Origin: Bacteroidota bacterium
GTDB lineage: Bacteria; Bacteroidota; Bacteroidia; Bacteroidales; F082
Direction: 5' to 3'
DNA length: 64,000 nucleotides
Assembly (NCBI GenBank): GCA_009773165.1
Contig: WOUZ01000001.1
Location: 682,001 to 746,000, forward strand
Shown here: positions 60,765 through 64,000 of the stretch, piece after piece
How the letters are laid out: the number at the start of each line of letters is the position of its first letter
Numbering within the stretch: the stretch's first letter is position 1
Program-made: the position numbers and the translations under genes
The notes under the pieces: model-generated
Told to the model about the DNA's origin: nothing
Seen by the model: the letters and a program-made list of their open reading frames with translations, nothing else
Database searches by the model: none

Positions 60765-60939
60765 CATGAATTGAGAGGGTGGACAACAAAGATGCATTTG
60801 CTGTCATTTTTCAGATTATTTAATGGATTTGATAGAGAGTTTTTTATAAACACATATATATCAGTAGTTTAAATACTTTATCAGCTTCAGTGACTCTGGC
60901 ACTTTGCGAAGTCAAAAAAATTGTAATATTGCCATTGCT

Positions 60940-62367
60940 ATGAAAAGAATTGCACAAGCTTTCCTGACTTTTTTATTTAGTCTGGTCTTATTCCTGCCTG
61001 CACAGTCAGCGGATGAGATGCGAAAGATTGATAGTTTGAATCAACTCATCAAAAACCAATCAGGACAAGAGCGATTGAAATCACTTATTGCGCTCACGGA
61101 GGCTTATCGTCTGGTGAGTTATGATGAGAGTTTGAAAACAGGAAACGAGGCTGTCAATTATGCGGATACACAAGGCTTGACAGAGATGAAGGCGCTGGTT
61201 TTACGTACGCTGGGCCAAAGCGCTCAATGGGCTGGTGACTTTGATCTGGCCTTTGATTATTATCAGAAATCACTCGACAACTACAGTCGTTTAAACAATC
61301 GGTTGGGAATGGCTCACATTTATAACATGATGGGTGATTTGAAGAACAACACCTCTGAGTATGATACGGCCTTGGTTTATTTCGAAAAAGTTAATTCTCT
61401 TGCTAATGAACTGGGTAACGATACACTAATCGGAGCTTCATTCCAGAATAAGGGCATTGCATGGTTTGAAACCGGCAGGCTCAACGAAGCCCATGATGCG
61501 TTTTACAGAGCTTCTATTGTATTTTCAAAGCTGAAGGATTCCATTCCTTATGCACAATCGGTGATGAATATGAGTCAGGTTTTGTGGCAATGGGACCAAA
61601 ACGCCGAAGCTGTAGATAAACTTCTAACTGCAATTGGTATTGCTGAACGTCATCAGCAATTGGAAATCCTTTCAAAAGCGTATACCAATCTTGGTTTGAT
61701 TTATTACTATGATGAAGGTAATTACAGCCTGGCTTTGGATTATTATTCAAAAGCGTTGAACATCAGGGAACAGAAAGGATATCCAATACCAAATATTCTG
61801 GTGAATATTGCCAATGTTTATGTTGCACAAAAAAACTTTCAGGAGGCCTTTCAGAATTATGGTCGTGCCCTGAAAATTTATGAATCTTCCAATGCAGTTC
61901 AAGGTATTGTCCGCACCCATTTTCATCTTGGTGAGGCACATCATGATAATAAAGAATACAAACTTTCCAATCAATACCTGGAAAAATGCCTCTCCAAAGC
62001 TCAGCAATTTGGAATTATCTCCTACAATTCCATTGCAGCAGACCTCATAATGCAAAACTATATAGCTTTGAACGACTTCGCTGCTTTTCAGACCTATTTT
62101 CAACAGTACAAAGCAGAAAAAGACAGCCTCGAAGATGCTTATAATCAGCTCCAGGCCAAAGAAGCAAAGTTTCGGCTGCTTTCAGAGGAGCTACAGCAAC
62201 TATCGGATTCAAGAAGAGAAGAGAATGAAATAATCAATCATAAACTACAGACCTACAATTATTTAACAGCTGCTGTTATTGGTTTGATTTTGTTTAGTCT
62301 TTTGATGTTACTTATAAGAAGAAGCGTAAGAAAGGCTCACAAAAGGCCTTTGCAGGATGTTGTTTGA
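60940..62367 (+). CDS. TPR-repeat membrane protein
   Basis: 475 residues from ATG 60940 (MKRIAQAFLTFLFSLVLFLP), a signal peptide; a TTG at 60904 would only add a non-conserved tail. Eight or nine TPR-like units follow (AWAGDFDLAFDYYQKSLDNY, ALDYYSKALNIREQKG, QKNFQEAFQNYGRALKIYE). A coiled coil and one transmembrane helix (about 440-462, YLTAAVIGLILFSLLMLLI) end in a short basic tail RRSVRKAHKRPLQDVV. This is the same sensor layout as the TPR kinase at 7223-9211, but the kinase module is missing. It may be a sensor without output, or an adaptor. The gene diverges from yicC. Confidence 0.85.
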   Translation: MKRIAQAFLTFLFSLVLFLPAQSADEMRKIDSLNQLIKNQSGQERLKSLIALTEAYRLVSYDESLKTGNEAVNYADTQGLTEMKALVLRTLGQSAQWAGDFDLAFDYYQKSLDNYSRLNNRLGMAHIYNMMGDLKNNTSEYDTALVYFEKVNSLANELGNDTLIGASFQNKGIAWFETGRLNEAHDAFYRASIVFSKLKDSIPYAQSVMNMSQVLWQWDQNAEAVDKLLTAIGIAERHQQLEILSKAYTNLGLIYYYDEGNYSLALDYYSKALNIREQKGYPIPNILVNIANVYVAQKNFQEAFQNYGRALKIYESSNAVQGIVRTHFHLGEAHHDNKEYKLSNQYLEKCLSKAQQFGIISYNSIAADLIMQNYIALNDFAAFQTYFQQYKAEKDSLEDAYNQLQAKEAKFRLLSEELQQLSDSRREENEIINHKLQTYNYLTAAVIGLILFSLLMLLIRRSVRKAHKRPLQDVV

Positions 62368-62392
62368 ACCGATTTTTACACGTGTAAGTTTC
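62363..62392 (+). promoter_or_regulatory. Promoter of the T9SS esterase gene
   Basis: TTTG, 18 bases, TAAGTTTC: an exact -33 box and a -7 box with one mismatch to TAnnTTTG. It overlaps the stop of the TPR gene and lies 57 bases before the ATG at 62449. Confidence 0.4.
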
Positions 62393-62448
62393 GATATATA
62401 ATAAAGCCTACTACTCACTATTTCAGACTAATATTAAACAACCACAAC

Positions 62449-63582
62449 ATGAAAAAATTCTATTTATCAAGCTTAATTCTCTTGTTGTTTTATCAGACAA
62501 CCGTTTTTTGCCAAACTACCTTTAGTTTTCAACATAATGGGATTAACCGCACTTATATTTTGTTCGTTCCTGAAAACAATGTAAAAGGAGAGGCTATGCC
62601 GTTGTTACTGGCTTTGCATGGCTTTACTCAAAACGGACAAACCATGATGCAACTTTCTGGTTTCAATGATCTTGCTAATGAATATAAGTTCGCAGTGGCT
62701 TATCCTTATGGAGTGGGAACATCATGGAATGTTGGAGTTACAGGAGGTTCAACAGCAGATGATGTTGGTTTTTTAAGTGTGTTGATTGACAGCATAGCCA
62801 TGAAAACTACGATTGACCAGAATAGGGTATATGCAACTGGTTTTTCCAATGGGGGATTCATGTCGTACCGTCTTGCTTGCGAGGCTTCAACAAGGATTGC
62901 TGCAATAGCCTCTGTTGCAGGCACAATGGCTGTTGCAACAGCAAACGCATGTTTCGCTGAGAGGGCAGTTCCGGTTATGCATATTCATGGGACCAGCGAT
63001 TTTATTGTGCCTTACAATGGAAATGGCAGTTTTCTATCGGTAAATGCAACAATGGAATACTGGAACACACAGAACGGTTGCCCATCGGAACCCACGCTAT
63101 TTAACTACCCTGACATCGTTTCAGAAGGATCAACGGTAGAGGCATCGGTTTGGGATTCATGTAACAATGAAACGGAAAACAGGTTGTTGAGAATCATTAG
63201 TGGAGGACACACGTGGCCTGGAAATTCGGGCTCAGGAGGCATTGGAATAACAAATATGGATATAAGCGCTTCAGCTGAGATATGGACTTTTTTGAGTCGA
63301 TTTAGTTTGAGTTCCCCGGTTGGGATTTCATCCTTTCAAGGAAAACAACAGGTTACCATAACACCAAATCCCTATCGCAGCGGATTGCTGTTTCTTTTTT
63401 GCGATGCCACCGAAGCAGCATTGAAAATTGTTGATATTCATGGAAGACTGAGAGTTTCGCGCCAGATTAATTTTAGTAACGGTAAAGCCTTCTTTAATCC
63501 AGAACCACTTGAAAAAGGACTTTATTTCTTAATCCTTTCAACCGAAAAAACACAAAGTAGCACGAAACTGATAGTTTGGTAG
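62449..63582 (+). CDS. Secreted esterase (PHB depolymerase/feruloyl esterase-like) with T9SS domain
   Basis: 377 residues. A signal peptide (1-21) precedes an LpqC-type alpha/beta hydrolase: LLLALHGFTQNGQTMM (oxyanion region), the nucleophile Ser in YATGFSNGGFMSYRLA (about 130), Asp in HIHGTSDFIVPYNG and His in ISGGHTWPG. The family includes poly-hydroxybutyrate depolymerases, acetylxylan and feruloyl esterases. The C-terminal 80 residues are a T9SS type A-like sorting domain (TITPNPYRSGLLFLF, then LEKGLYFLILS). The substrate is not defined. It is a single gene with its own promoter and a shared terminator. Confidence 0.9.
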   Translation: MKKFYLSSLILLLFYQTTVFCQTTFSFQHNGINRTYILFVPENNVKGEAMPLLLALHGFTQNGQTMMQLSGFNDLANEYKFAVAYPYGVGTSWNVGVTGGSTADDVGFLSVLIDSIAMKTTIDQNRVYATGFSNGGFMSYRLACEASTRIAAIASVAGTMAVATANACFAERAVPVMHIHGTSDFIVPYNGNGSFLSVNATMEYWNTQNGCPSEPTLFNYPDIVSEGSTVEASVWDSCNNETENRLLRIISGGHTWPGNSGSGGIGITNMDISASAEIWTFLSRFSLSSPVGISSFQGKQQVTITPNPYRSGLLFLFCDATEAALKIVDIHGRLRVSRQINFSNGKAFFNPEPLEKGLYFLILSTEKTQSSTKLIVW

Positions 63583-63669
63583 AATAAGAGACATAGCAAG
63601 ATTTTGAATATTAGATGCTCAAAACAATATCATAGCAATTTGTAAAAACAAAAACCTTGATTACACCAA

Positions 63670-63697
63670 AAAAGCCGGAACAATATGCCCGGCTTTT
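63670..63697. terminator. Bidirectional intrinsic terminator
   Basis: Stem AAAAGCCGG / CCGGCTTTT around a 10-base loop, between two convergent genes: the T9SS esterase (plus) and queA (minus). Confidence 0.8.
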
Positions 63698-63719
63698 GAA
63701 TTTATACTTTTGGAGGTAA

Positions 63720-64000
63720 TTACAGAATGAGCATAGCGTCGCCGTATGTGAAAAAGCGATACTTTTCGGCAACAGCTTCTTTGTAGGCACGCATTAGGAA
63801 ATCGTAATCTGCGAAAGCGGCCACCTGCATCATCATAGGTGATTTTGGCATATGGAAATTCGTTACCATAGCATCAGCCATACCGAAATCGTAAGGAGGG
63901 AAGATAAAACGATTCGTCCAGCCTTTGTATGGTTTGATACGACCAGCAATCGTAACAGCAGTTTCAAGAGCCTTCATTGTGGTTGTTCCAACTGCAACAA
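63720..64000 (-). CDS. queA: S-adenosylmethionine:tRNA ribosyltransferase-isomerase, 3' part (partial)
   Basis: About 94 codons of the C-terminal end; the gene enters from outside the window on the right (VAVGTTTMKALETA is readable before the first Met). QueA makes epoxyqueuosine in tRNA. Signatures: FIFPPYDFGMADAMVTNFHM, PKSPMMMQVAAFADYDFLMR and EKYRFFTYGDAMLIL, matching the conserved T-N-F-H-x-P-K-S and Y-R-F-F-x-Y-G-D-A-M of the family. The ATG at 63977 is internal and not the start. Confidence 0.93.
   Translation of the reverse strand, partial: VAVGTTTMKALETAVTIAGRIKPYKGWTNRFIFPPYDFGMADAMVTNFHMPKSPMMMQVAAFADYDFLMRAYKEAVAEKYRFFTYGDAMLIL

Overview
The window is a low-GC stretch of a Bacteroidota chromosome, most likely a Bacteroidales-type organism. 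The support is mutually consistent: an exported one-protein hybrid two-component regulator (propeller, kinase, receiver, AraC), several propeller-type (Reg_prop) and TPR-type histidine kinases, three proteins ending in a type IX secretion (T9SS) sorting domain, a DUF4270 lipoprotein beside glmS and a short GT5 protein, the purH-mreBCD order, and promoter-like boxes of the Bacteroidota type (TAnnTTTG). I saw no tRNA, rRNA, CRISPR array, prophage, SusC/SusD pair or origin.

Region 1 (1-16.3 kb) is the most unusual part. It is a nearly gapless run of minus-strand genes. In transcription order they are two FIST-domain sensors, a cytosolic histidine kinase, a propeller kinase broken by a one-base frameshift, a TPR kinase, a remnant of another kinase, an intact propeller kinase, a DUF2236/MpaB-like haem oxygenase, a small integral membrane protein resembling the Pyr4/PaxB transmembrane terpene cyclases, a membrane kinase, and the start of an NTF2/SnoaL-like protein that leaves the window. 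All kinases share one almost identical catalytic module on different sensor halves. No response regulator or DNA-binding protein is encoded here. Small palindromes sit in frame inside two of the kinases.

Region 2 (16.4-24 kb) carries an AmpG-like MFS transporter, a DUF418 membrane protein, a YfcC-like carrier, two small unknown proteins, a secreted T9SS esterase and an exported protein made of two tandem similar halves.

Region 3 (24.1-33 kb) holds a complete hybrid two-component regulator (1463 residues), a badly decayed IS transposase, a T9SS-sorted SBBP-repeat protein, and an exported one-cysteine peroxiredoxin followed by 0.76 kb without a gene.

Region 4 (33-47.5 kb) has an HdrB/HdrC-like iron-sulfur pair in which the first half of the HdrB-like protein has lost expected cysteines, a small repeat protein, glmS, a DUF4270 lipoprotein, a GT5 protein, proline dehydrogenase, a GH3-family enzyme, a LysE transporter, recJ and a MacB-type permease.

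Region 5 (47.6-64 kb) is mostly housekeeping: purH, mreB, mreC, mreD, a TlpA-like lipoprotein, a threonine-dehydrogenase-like epimerase, cysS, then a GT-C-type glycosyltransferase interrupted at a run of 13 G (a phase-variation candidate). After it come yicC, gmk, an MDR oxidoreductase and nadD as one operon, a TPR membrane protein, a T9SS esterase, and the 3' end of queA at the window edge.
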